Positions 54,517 to 62,909 of a DNA stretch of 64,000 bases are shown here, piece by piece (the stretch's first letter is position 1; every line of letters begins with the position of its first letter). A program made the translations under genes and the position numbers. The stretch is from UBA6120 sp035361955 (GTDB lineage: Bacteria; Bacillota_I; Bacilli_A; RFN20; CAG-826). The notes below the pieces were generated by a model that did not search any database, had not been told where the DNA came from, and saw nothing but the letters and a program-made list of their open reading frames with translations. The stretch spans positions 22,698 through 86,697 of the forward strand of contig DAOSDC010000008.1 in NCBI GenBank assembly GCA_035361955.1. The letters are read 5' to 3'.

Positions 54517-55247
54517 CCGACTTGCTCTTGGCTAGCAAGCTCCATAAATAAATGACCAATCAAATTTCCGATGATGGGCGTCATTTCGACACCGACGCGT
54601 TCGCGGCTGATGAACTGCGCCTTATCGCCAACTTCATAATTGATTGATTTTAGACACACAAGCGGAACATCGAAAAATTGACAAGCAACGGCGATGCCAC
54701 CGACTTCGGTGTCCATGGCGATAATTTCGTCAAGCGCTTGGAATTTTTTCTTGATTAAATCACGCGTTTCGTCGCGGTCGATAATCATATTGTTGCTCGA
54801 TAAGATAAATCCACGAACAATCCTTTTATTGGCTTCGCGATTGTTATACATTTCGATAATATTGAGACACATGTCTTCGGAGTGCGTAAAAAGCGATCCG
54901 CCCGGAACTTGACCGAATTTTAATTTTCCACCCATCGGGCTCATGTCGACATTGCCCAAATACACACGTTCAGCAAGAAACAAATCGCCTTGTTTGAGTT
55001 TGCTACTAATCGAGTGGGCGTTACCGATATTTACAACAAGGTAGGGGCGATATTTTTCGAGTAAAATTCCCGCGGCCAAAGAGGCCATCATCATCGTGTT
55101 GCCGGTATGGGTGACCACAATTTGTTGGCGCGAGAATTCGCCGATGTAGACTTTACTGCGATGAGCGAGCTCTTCGATGCCGGTAACCGTCATCCGGTTG
55201 ACAAAGTAGAGAATGTCGTCCTCACAAGACCCAAGAATTAAAATCAT
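54513..55247 (-). CDS. Nucleosidase/phosphorylase-fold protein (MTAN-like)
   Basis: A 244-aa protein of the purine nucleoside phosphorylase/MTA-SAH nucleosidase superfamily. ILILGSCEDDI at the start, VVNIGNAHSI, IAMDTEVGGIAVACQFFDVPLVCLKSI in the active-site part are visible. The conserved ME(G/A)A glutamate is kept as TEVGG. The catalytic aspartate of MTAN (S-D-x-A) is replaced by an asparagine/tyrosine (SINYEVGD), so the substrate or activity may differ. It overlaps the EAL gene by four bases and ends the TasA/SipW operon. Confidence 0.7.
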   Translation of the reverse strand: MILILGSCEDDILYFVNRMTVTGIEELAHRSKVYIGEFSRQQIVVTHTGNTMMMASLAAGILLEKYRPYLVVNIGNAHSISSKLKQGDLFLAERVYLGNVDMSPMGGKLKFGQVPGGSLFTHSEDMCLNIIEMYNNREANKRIVRGFILSSNNMIIDRDETRDLIKKKFQALDEIIAMDTEVGGIAVACQFFDVPLVCLKSINYEVGDKAQFISRERVGVEMTPIIGNLIGHLFMELASQEQVG

Positions 55248-56812
55248 GCCTTTTTCTCTCCTTCGAATTTATTGCTGACGAGGAATGCTTCGTATTTCTC
55301 ACGCGTAAGCGAGTGCGAATAATAGAATCCCTGCACGGCATGGCAGCCCATGTCTTTAAGGAGCGCGACTTGTTTCGCCGTTTGAATACCCTCGGCAACA
55401 ACATAAACATTTAAGGCCAGCGCAACATCAATCATCGCTTTGACGACATCGCGCGCTTTTTTGTCGACTTCGATGTCATCGAAGAATGATTTATCGATTT
55501 TCATCGTGTCAAACGGCATCTTTTTTAGATAACTAAGCGACGAGTAACCTGTTCCAAAGTCATCAATCGACACTTTGATGTAAATGTTCTTGAAACGTTT
55601 GATGATCGAGGATACGAACAATAAATCACGTGATGCCGTTGACTCGGTCAACTCAAATTCGAGTAGCATCGGATTTGCTTTTGTCTCCTTAAGCGTCGCC
55701 GACACGTATTCAACCAAGTCGCTTTGATAGATGCTACGACGGGAGAGGTTGACAGACACCGACAACAAGCGTTTGTTGTTTTCTTTCCAATAGGCAATAT
55801 CTTTACAAACGTTTTTAATGACATAACGGTCGATTTTCGTGATAAGGTCAGAGCGTTCGGCGAATGGAATGAACGATGATGGATAAAGCAATCCGCGCGT
55901 TGGATGGTTCCAACGAATCAACGCTTCTGCTCCGATGAAGCGATTCAGCTTAATGTCAAATTTCGGTTGATAGAATATTTCTAGTTCGCCGCGTTCGACT
56001 GCGGAATTTAGCTCATTGGAAAGCACCAAGTCGGTTTGATTAGCGTCAATCATGTATTCCTCAAACTGATTAATGTTGATTTTGTTGCGTAAGCCAAAAT
56101 CGGCGGCTATTAATGCGCGACGAATCATTTCGTAACTACTAAGATTGGAATTTGTGTGGACATAAATGCCATAGAAGATATTTATATCCATATTTAGTCC
56201 GCTTTGGAATATCGTTTGTTGAATCGCTTCGTTGAGTTTGTTAATTTCATCGATAACTTCGTCGCTCCGTTCTTTAAACGGTAAAAACAGCAAGAAGTTC
56301 TCATTATAATCAAATCCATAACTAATGTCTTTGTGTTCTTTGCCTTGATAGCGATTAATTAAGGTGCTCGAAATACCACCGGCGATTTTGGCAACCATTT
56401 GGTACCCAAACATATTAAGGACCGTTTTCTTTAATTCGAAAATCGAGAAGGCGATGATCGTTGAACGATTGGTATAGTTTTTGACTTTTCTTGATAATGC
56501 GTCAACGAACATTTTTTCACTAAACACACCTCGATCAGTAGCAAAAACTTCTTCATTAAAACGGCGGCCATGGACGAATCGGGCACGAAAAGCTCCCAAA
56601 ATCGCAATAGCAATGAAGATGCCGACAATCAAGATTCCATACAAAATAATGGTTGGGTGCAAAGAGGCATCGATTAAGCCATCCGTCAGCGCCTGATCGA
56701 GCGTAACGACGGTGACGACGGTAAGCGCGGCCAGGGCGGAAATCAAAATCAATAATGGAATATCAAACTGAATCGCCAAAAACTTATGGTGTGTTTTTTT
56801 CTGTTCACTCAT
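55244..56812 (-). CDS. Membrane EAL-domain c-di-GMP phosphodiesterase with degenerate GGDEF
   Basis: A 522-aa protein. Two N-terminal membrane helices (about 15-35, 50-70) precede a degenerate GGDEF domain (about 80-240; the GGDEF position reads GFDYNENF). The C-terminal EAL domain (about 260-515) has EALIRWNH, FELTESTAS, SIDDFGTGYSSLSYLKKM, MKIDKSFF and VVAEGIQT, the full set expected of an active phosphodiesterase. It overlaps the SipW gene by eight bases, placing c-di-GMP turnover in the same operon as the secreted fibres. Confidence 0.93.
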   Translation of the reverse strand: MSEQKKTHHKFLAIQFDIPLLILISALAALTVVTVVTLDQALTDGLIDASLHPTIILYGILIVGIFIAIAILGAFRARFVHGRRFNEEVFATDRGVFSEKMFVDALSRKVKNYTNRSTIIAFSIFELKKTVLNMFGYQMVAKIAGGISSTLINRYQGKEHKDISYGFDYNENFLLFLPFKERSDEVIDEINKLNEAIQQTIFQSGLNMDINIFYGIYVHTNSNLSSYEMIRRALIAADFGLRNKININQFEEYMIDANQTDLVLSNELNSAVERGELEIFYQPKFDIKLNRFIGAEALIRWNHPTRGLLYPSSFIPFAERSDLITKIDRYVIKNVCKDIAYWKENNKRLLSVSVNLSRRSIYQSDLVEYVSATLKETKANPMLLEFELTESTASRDLLFVSSIIKRFKNIYIKVSIDDFGTGYSSLSYLKKMPFDTMKIDKSFFDDIEVDKKARDVVKAMIDVALALNVYVVAEGIQTAKQVALLKDMGCHAVQGFYYSHSLTREKYEAFLVSNKFEGEKKA

Positions 56813-57545
56813 TGTTTTTTTCCTCCTTTGCCTGTTTTTTCATTTGTTCAAGCATCGCTTGTTTAGCTTCATTTTTTATCGCTTCGATATCCTCTTGAGA
56901 AAGTAAGGGGGCGTTGGTAACGGCGGCTGGTTGTTTCATCTTGACCGCTTTGACGAAATCAATGGCCGAAAGAACAACAAGCGCACCAAGTGGCACCATC
57001 ACAAGTAAGAGCATCGAAAGCGGATTTGACAAGAAGCGATAGGCGGTGCCAATCGCCTGCGATTTATTAATGACTTTTCCAAGTACGTCAGCCTCAGGAA
57101 CCCGATCGACACTAGCTAGGCTGCAACCAGCCGGAGGACATGTTTCAGCATTTAGATTGTCACCGATACAGACGAACACCAACCCAGCCGAGTTCGTCTC
57201 AATATCGACGATTCGATGCGTAACAACCCGTCCGTCGCTGCGACGGAAAAACGTGATGACATCACCATCGAATGCTTCAAATTCCGTTGATGCCACTAGT
57301 GTTTCAGGAGCGACTTTTTGGACGATAATACCCATATTGACTGGGAATGTGTCCGGTCCGGTATCCATTGAGTCGGTTTGTATTACCAAAAATTGGTATC
57401 CAAAAAAGTTAGGTACGCCATAATTCGAGCGTGCGCTGATAAGACCATAGCCTTCAAACGCTAACATCACCACAATTAGTGATCCAAAAAATATCGAAAT
57501 AATTTTTGACAATAGTGATTTTTTAGCGGGCTTCCGTTCGTTCAT
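56805..57545 (-). CDS. SipW-type (ER-type) signal peptidase I
   Basis: A 246-aa membrane protease with an N-terminal helix (about 12-36), catalytic S59 in IQTDSMDTG, H111 in RVVTHRIVDI, D130 in CIGDNLNA and a C-terminal helix (about 175-205). Ser-His with an aspartate defines the archaeal/ER-type class to which SipW belongs, unlike Ser-Lys bacterial LepB. SipW specifically removes the signals of TasA-type matrix proteins, and three TasA-like proteins are encoded upstream in the same operon. A 25-residue insert with cysteines (CPPAGC) is unusual. Confidence 0.92.
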   Translation of the reverse strand: MNERKPAKKSLLSKIISIFFGSLIVVMLAFEGYGLISARSNYGVPNFFGYQFLVIQTDSMDTGPDTFPVNMGIIVQKVAPETLVASTEFEAFDGDVITFFRRSDGRVVTHRIVDIETNSAGLVFVCIGDNLNAETCPPAGCSLASVDRVPEADVLGKVINKSQAIGTAYRFLSNPLSMLLLVMVPLGALVVLSAIDFVKAVKMKQPAAVTNAPLLSQEDIEAIKNEAKQAMLEQMKKQAKEEKNNE

Positions 57546-57559
57546 GGTTTCCTCCTTCC

Positions 57560-59038
57560 TTACTCGACAAGTTCGTTAGTGGATGACTGATTGTCTTCTG
57601 ATTTGGCAATATTTTCGTCAAGTTTACGCTGTTCAGCTGCTAGCTTTTTGACGTTTTTACGCGCTTCGATCAACCGTTTCCGTTCTTCATCAATAATCTT
57701 CTTTAAGGCCAGCTCTTCAGCTTTTTCACGTTCCTTTTGTTGGCGTTTTTGCTCGGCTTCGATCTTACGTTGGCGTTCGCGTTCAATTTTGGCGGCTCGA
57801 AGTTGTTCGGCTTTCTTTTTCCGCTCAATTTCGGCTAATCGTTTTCGTTCTTGTTCGCGCGCGCGACGCTCGATTTCTTTAGCTTTCTTCTTGGCGAGCG
57901 CGAGCTGTTTTTCTCGTCGTTTTTTCTCGGCTTCTTCACGCCGCTTCTTAATAGCCGCCTCTTGTGCTGGTGTCAATGTTTTGACCGATACTTTTCTCTT
58001 TTCTTCGAAAACGAGGAATTTGTCATCGGTTAAATCTTTATCAAGAATTGGGGTTTCGAGTTTAGGCGTGACTTTGTACTTTTTGATTTGCTTTTTGTCG
58101 ACTTTGATTTTCTTGCTCTTGTCGGAAATGACCGTTAAGTAAGATCCGCCAATATGGGCAAATATGTCGGAGATATACGAATCATTGAATTGATTGTTCG
58201 TTTCTTTGATTTGAAATGAAACGCCGAGTTGCTCATAACGGTCGAGAAACTTCCATAACTCATAGCAACGTGTATAATCGGGGTTTTTCTTTAATATGTT
58301 CGTCATTTGAATTGGATTGGTGACCGAAGTGACGTCCTTCAGGGTGCGCATGAATTCGCTTGAGAGAAAGAAAATCGCTCGTTGTCGCATTTCGACGATG
58401 CGTTTAAGTAAGTTGTCATTCGCGTCTTTGCGGCCACCTTCTTCCGAGGGAACCGAAATACGAAGTTTGCCCTCATATTCAAAGAAAGCCCCTTGGATTT
58501 CGATTTTGCTCTTCATAAACAGCAAATCGGAGTCGCGTACTTCGGATTTTTTTTGAATATAGTCGTAGCGCAGTTCGATGAACCGAATCAGTTTGCGAAT
58601 CAGTGTGACGACGAAGCGGTTTTCATAAATTCCGTATTCGTCATCAGTAGAGATATTCAATATTTTCTCGGGAAATACATTGCCCTTCTCATCGATTTTC
58701 TTAATATATTGCGAATTCTGAGCAAGATGGCGGATGCTTTCACTGCTCGTTTTCTTCGCCATTTCGACGGGGACCAGGCTCGTTTCAAATTTGATAAAGC
58801 GTTTTGGATTAGCAATGATATTACCGATGGCAATGATGCCTTGTTCAAGTTCATTAATCCATTCTTCGTCAAATTTTCGGGCTTCGATACGGGAAATCGA
58901 TGATAACGAATTTTCTTTTGATTGTTTGATTGTTTCGATAAAATCTTTGAGATCTTGATTCGTTTTGAACGCTTTCAAAAACCGCGCCCGGTATTTAGTC
59001 TGCAGTTTTTTTATCGTCGATTGCGTTTCTTTTTTCAT
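57560..59038 (-). CDS. DUF2357 protein with long charged C-terminal helix (McrC-like partner without nuclease)
   Basis: A 492-aa protein. Residues 1-330 hold the DUF2357 region, with the diagnostic EYGIYENRFVVTLIRKLIRF segment, as in McrC-like partners of McrB ATPases. Residues about 355-475 are an extremely Lys/Arg/Glu/Ala-rich helix, likely a long coiled coil. The PD-(D/E)xK nuclease expected in restriction-type McrC is not recognisable. It lies three bases after the AAA+ gene and probably binds it. The role in the SipW/TasA operon is unknown. The charged helix suggests a scaffold or cytoskeleton-like link. Confidence 0.8.
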   Translation of the reverse strand: MKKETQSTIKKLQTKYRARFLKAFKTNQDLKDFIETIKQSKENSLSSISRIEARKFDEEWINELEQGIIAIGNIIANPKRFIKFETSLVPVEMAKKTSSESIRHLAQNSQYIKKIDEKGNVFPEKILNISTDDEYGIYENRFVVTLIRKLIRFIELRYDYIQKKSEVRDSDLLFMKSKIEIQGAFFEYEGKLRISVPSEEGGRKDANDNLLKRIVEMRQRAIFFLSSEFMRTLKDVTSVTNPIQMTNILKKNPDYTRCYELWKFLDRYEQLGVSFQIKETNNQFNDSYISDIFAHIGGSYLTVISDKSKKIKVDKKQIKKYKVTPKLETPILDKDLTDDKFLVFEEKRKVSVKTLTPAQEAAIKKRREEAEKKRREKQLALAKKKAKEIERRAREQERKRLAEIERKKKAEQLRAAKIERERQRKIEAEQKRQQKEREKAEELALKKIIDEERKRLIEARKNVKKLAAEQRKLDENIAKSEDNQSSTNELVE

Positions 59039-59041
59039 ATA

Positions 59042-60556
59042 CTAACCCATCTTTATCAGGGTATTGATGAAGTCCTTTGACTTTGTAAACGACGTTTTAC
59101 CAAACAACTTATCGATTTCGGTAATCAATTCCTTGAGTTCATTACGCAAGAAAGCAATGTTCAATGTTTCAAATTTCTTCAATACTTTGCTCAAGAAAAT
59201 GAAATCTAGTGCTTCGGTCTCCGTGCCCCCAGCGGCAACGTAGACAGGTACGAACAACTTAAGTTGCTTCAAGGTACGATTTCCAAACGCCAATTTAAAT
59301 TTTTGAAGGACAAAATCATCAAGTTTATCGAATTTTTCCAATGATTTCGCACTGACGGGAAAGTTATTTTTCGCTTGTTGGAACAAACTATTCAAATAGA
59401 CATACGTAAGCGAGACCGGTTCTTTAAACTCAGTATCAAACGCTTCGCCCATGTGTTCAAACGTAATTGAAATCGCTCGATCGTACACCTTGTCGGTAAT
59501 CGAGAAAGTCGAATCGTCGTTATTCGCCGTCCCAAAGAACCAGACGTTTTGAGGAATTAACAATTTACCTTCGTTGAGATTCTTCGGATCCTCTTTGGGA
59601 TCGGGATTATTAATCAGCTCGATTTTCCATTCATCGAAGTCGGGCATTTCCATAATCGAGAGAAACTCGGCAAAATAATATTCGATGCGCGCGAGGTTCA
59701 TTTCATCAAGCACGATAACGTTATTGTCTTTGCGCCACGTGGATTCATACAACGCTTTCAAAAAATCGGTTTCATTGAATTTCTTCGTAAATTCGTTGAA
59801 ATACCCTAACAATTCACTCCGATCGCGCCATGAAGGTTGGACCGAACAAATCTGGGCATCATTTTGGAAAAATTTCCCCAATGCATATGGAAGTGAAGTT
59901 TTGCCGGTACCGGAGATACCTTCAAGGATGATAACTTTCGTCGTTGCCATACCGGCGAACATTACTCGCAACATCGGTAGTTCATAAAAAAGACCCAATT
60001 GCGATGCGGCGAATGCACGGAAGCGAGCCACCAGTTCGTCAAGTGGCATTTGATCGGCAGGAGGCACATCGAAATCGTTATTAAGAACTTCGTATTTGCG
60101 GTCTACGGCAATTAATTTGGGGAATCGCACATCTTCGTCTTCTTGTTTTTCTTCTTCGGTCTTGGGTGGAGCAAACCCCGATCCCATTTTCAAATTTAGA
60201 AGTCGATTTTTCTCAGCAACGGCCATGTAAAGTTCATAATTAAGTTTTTGAATTTGATCAATAAGCTTAGCTTTTTCGACCTTGGCACCTCGGTTCGACA
60301 TATAATTGCGAACAAGGCGGTACATCAAATAGCCGATTGCGGCAAAAAAAGCTAAAACTATTATTAAAAGGATAACGTACAGGAACCAACCCCAAAATCC
60401 AAAACCGGGCGAATATTCCTGAAAGAAGTCGCGGTAATAAATAAATTGAACAGGAACGTCGCTCCAAGGATCGACGATTGCTTTCTTCAAAAAGACGCCA
60501 AGGTTTGAAAAAATCGCTTGGAACATCATTTGTAGATACAGAAAGAAATCGCTCAT
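59042..60556 (-). CDS. Membrane-anchored McrB-like AAA+ ATPase
   Basis: About 504 aa from the ATG at 60556 (taggag upstream; a TTG at 60562 is also possible). One strong membrane helix (about 55-80) is followed by a coiled-coil-like region and a McrB-type AAA+ domain from about 180. Walker A is EGISGTGKTSLPYALG, Walker B NVIVLDEMNLARIEYYFAEF, and the sensor region FFGTANNDDSTFSITDKVYDRA matches McrB. Classical McrB is a soluble GTPase subunit of a restriction enzyme with an N-terminal DNA-binding domain; here a membrane anchor takes its place. Together with the DUF2357 partner and SipW/TasA genes it points to a membrane remodelling or secretion role. That role is inference. Confidence 0.85.
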   Translation of the reverse strand: MSDFFLYLQMMFQAIFSNLGVFLKKAIVDPWSDVPVQFIYYRDFFQEYSPGFGFWGWFLYVILLIIVLAFFAAIGYLMYRLVRNYMSNRGAKVEKAKLIDQIQKLNYELYMAVAEKNRLLNLKMGSGFAPPKTEEEKQEDEDVRFPKLIAVDRKYEVLNNDFDVPPADQMPLDELVARFRAFAASQLGLFYELPMLRVMFAGMATTKVIILEGISGTGKTSLPYALGKFFQNDAQICSVQPSWRDRSELLGYFNEFTKKFNETDFLKALYESTWRKDNNVIVLDEMNLARIEYYFAEFLSIMEMPDFDEWKIELINNPDPKEDPKNLNEGKLLIPQNVWFFGTANNDDSTFSITDKVYDRAISITFEHMGEAFDTEFKEPVSLTYVYLNSLFQQAKNNFPVSAKSLEKFDKLDDFVLQKFKLAFGNRTLKQLKLFVPVYVAAGGTETEALDFIFLSKVLKKFETLNIAFLRNELKELITEIDKLFGKTSFTKSKDFINTLIKMG

Positions 60557-60589
60557 TAACAATATTCTCCTAAAAGATTTTCTTTTTCA

Positions 60590-61672
60590 TTATAGCGGAG
60601 CATATCGGCCACCGAACACGAGATTTAATAGGAAACTTGATAAATTAATATCGTTTGTCGTGTCATGATCCCATCCCTCGGCGTATATTGATACGACAAG
60701 GCGTTGCGGTTCGTTCGGATATAGTCTTAGTAAGGCGGCATCAGGATTCGAAAAGTCGGTCATGAATGAAGTTGTAACACTTTGCTCCTTGGCAATGACG
60801 AGTCCATTTTGCTTTGATAAAGGGATACTAAGTGGTTCGATACCAGGAGCCGTCAAAGCTTCAAACGCCGAATGTTTGGCAACGCCACTTACCCGCGCGC
60901 TTTCATCATAAATAAGATAATCGTCACTATTGTATTCGCCGAACATGATTTCCTTGTTCGTAATAGGGTCATAATCATACGCCCGGTCATACATTAAGAC
61001 GTCGAGACGACCTCCAAACTCAGTTGTGCCAGCGACATCGACGTTGGGTTCCCAAATAAGGAACCGTTCGCTCGATAAGAAACTGACACGCATCGCGTCT
61101 TCAACTTTGTTTAAGCTAGCGGCGTTTAAATGATGAGAAATCGCCGTTTCATTGTTCTTGCTCCGATTGGCCACGACATAGCTGGCTGGGTCAAGGTACA
61201 AATCAATGCGAACGCTAGCTTTGATAAAAAACTCAAATTGATAGAAGTTACCCGTCGTCGGTTCCGTTTCTTTGGTGACTAACGATGAGGTGTACTGCTT
61301 GCGCAATACCGGATATAAATCGGGATTTGATAAATCGGTCGTTTCATTGAGCCACAGCGACTGATACATCGATGTGACAGCCCGAAACGTTTCCCAAGGA
61401 TTGTAGTAATAATGATTCTTCAATGTCTCATCATCGACGCTATTGTAATAGACGATTGACCCTGGCTCGCCAAGACTTGGATTGGCCGCAGGAACTTTCA
61501 GTCCGATGTCTATTTCTTCATTCTCTCCCATCGTGATTTTAAAGCGGGAGATTTCTAGATAACTACTTGAAGCAAACCAAGCGACACTGCCGACAACAAG
61601 CGATCCAAGTGACACCAAGAAGGTGAGTGTGGCGACCAGTAGCTTGGCATGATTAATTAACCGGCTCTGCAT
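60590..61672 (-). CDS. TasA/camelysin-like exported protein (third of three)
   Basis: About 360 aa from the ATG at 61672 (gaggagg upstream). An N-terminal signal helix (about 10-33) ends in GSVAWFASSS, matching the SipW-type cleavage area (A/WF). The mature part is beta-rich and acidic, with a late IYAEGWDHDTTND segment that is shared in variant form with its two siblings. TasA-type proteins form extracellular fibres. No Cys residues are seen in the mature part. It is followed by the AAA+ gene. Confidence 0.75.
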   Translation of the reverse strand: MQSRLINHAKLLVATLTFLVSLGSLVVGSVAWFASSSYLEISRFKITMGENEEIDIGLKVPAANPSLGEPGSIVYYNSVDDETLKNHYYYNPWETFRAVTSMYQSLWLNETTDLSNPDLYPVLRKQYTSSLVTKETEPTTGNFYQFEFFIKASVRIDLYLDPASYVVANRSKNNETAISHHLNAASLNKVEDAMRVSFLSSERFLIWEPNVDVAGTTEFGGRLDVLMYDRAYDYDPITNKEIMFGEYNSDDYLIYDESARVSGVAKHSAFEALTAPGIEPLSIPLSKQNGLVIAKEQSVTTSFMTDFSNPDAALLRLYPNEPQRLVVSIYAEGWDHDTTNDINLSSFLLNLVFGGRYAPL

Positions 61673-61718
61673 CGCCACACCTCCTCAATGTATGTTCAAA
61701 TGAATTTATGAGTAGCAA

Positions 61719-61735
61719 GATTGACAGTATCAATC
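61719..61735 (-). repeat. Small hairpin between the two TasA-like genes
   Basis: GATTGA and TCAATC arms with a 5-base loop. There is no T-run, so it is a processing or stability element at most, perhaps favouring higher mRNA levels of the upstream gene. Confidence 0.35.
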
Positions 61736-61742
61736 GTCTTAC

Positions 61743-62882
61743 TTAGTAAAGATCTGGGGCGACAAAAGCCAGCGCCGCGCCGATGAGAGCTTCTTGAATG
61801 TTGTTTTTAGCAGCTGGATCCCAGCCTTCAAGCCACATCATCATTTCGACTTCAGCCAGTCCGTTTGCATCGGTACTGGTTAACGGAATGTCATCGAGAA
61901 TATCGTCTTCAAGCGGATCATCGAAATAAGTAGCAAACGTTGTGTATTCGGCGGTTTTGGCTTTGGCAGCGCCTTCAAAGGCGTAAATGCCCGTCGCGGT
62001 ATCGCCAGCAAGGAAATCTTGGTTGGAGAATGGCTCTGGAGTCACGCCAGGATTGGTGGCCGTAGCCGCCCAGTCGTATTCAGCTTCAAGCGGATCGGTT
62101 TCTAAGCCATCAAATTCGCCATATACGATTTCGCGTTGTGGTTGCAACACGCCAAGTATGTACTCAGGGAACGTATAATCGTTTGCGCCATCGCCATTGA
62201 GGTCCATGACGCCACCGACGGTCGTTTCTCCATCAACGGCTGCCTCTGGTTTGATAATGTTCGTCGTGCCTTCGTTAATGGCTTTAAAGCCAAGGCGAAG
62301 CGCATCGACACCAGCTGAAGCAGTAACTGTCGTTGGGGTGTCAAAATAAATCGGGGTTTCGACACCAACAGCGTCTTCAGGATCAAGTTCTTGAGTCAAG
62401 GCTCGGAACATGACCGTGAAACCAATATAGTCAGCTTTAGTGGCTGGGGTGTTTAACGGTACGTGCAAATTGGTGCGGTTAGCATCAAATTCAGGGCGAG
62501 CATAGAATGGCAGGATTGCATCATCCGCTTCGTATGATCCCGAAGTAATTGGTTTCAATTCGTTACCAGAGGTATGTCCGCTGGCAGCGATGACGGCATC
62601 CATGATTGCGGCATTAACGCTTTGTGGTGCCCAATAAACGAACTCGTCGATATCGTTGGTTAAATCATCATCTTCGATCAAGCCGAGTCCAGCTGCGCCA
62701 GCGACGGGGACCGGTGTCTTGAAGCCGATGTCGAGGTTGTCATCAACGGCAACGACCGTGCCTTCAAGCGCAACGTTAGCAGTGTTGGCGACTTGGAACC
62801 ACGCGAAGGTGCTTCCTCCCATCGCCAAGGCAGCAATGCCAAACGTGGCGGCCGCTAAGGCTATTTTCTTCTTATTTTTCAT
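61743..62882 (-). CDS. TasA/camelysin-like exported protein (major, acidic)
   Basis: A 379-aa protein. The signal peptide (MKNKKKIALAAATFGIAALA, then MGGSTFAWF) is a textbook TasA/CalY start with the SipW motif at about 24-29. The mature protein is very acidic, free of Cys and rich in Asp, Glu, Ala, Pro and Thr, as in secreted structural proteins. Near the C-terminus MMMWLEGWDPAAKN is the family segment shared with its siblings. A strong ribosome site (aaagga) precedes it. It is probably the most abundant fibre subunit; the other two may be minor or anchor components. Confidence 0.85.
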   Translation of the reverse strand: MKNKKKIALAAATFGIAALAMGGSTFAWFQVANTANVALEGTVVAVDDNLDIGFKTPVPVAGAAGLGLIEDDDLTNDIDEFVYWAPQSVNAAIMDAVIAASGHTSGNELKPITSGSYEADDAILPFYARPEFDANRTNLHVPLNTPATKADYIGFTVMFRALTQELDPEDAVGVETPIYFDTPTTVTASAGVDALRLGFKAINEGTTNIIKPEAAVDGETTVGGVMDLNGDGANDYTFPEYILGVLQPQREIVYGEFDGLETDPLEAEYDWAATATNPGVTPEPFSNQDFLAGDTATGIYAFEGAAKAKTAEYTTFATYFDDPLEDDILDDIPLTSTDANGLAEVEMMMWLEGWDPAAKNNIQEALIGAALAFVAPDLY

Positions 62883-62909
62883 AAATACATTTTCCTTTCG
62901 AGTTTAGTC

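Noticed and set aside
57591..58142. 183-codon plus-strand open frame opposite the DUF2357 gene
   Set aside because: It is a mirror of the Lys/Glu/Arg-rich coiled-coil coding region, with low-complexity Ser/Arg/Phe content and no ribosome site.
57560..60556. McrBC-type restriction system
   Set aside because: The ATPase has a membrane helix and no DNA-binding domain, the partner has no visible nuclease, and both are embedded with SipW and TasA-like genes. A restriction role is not supported.
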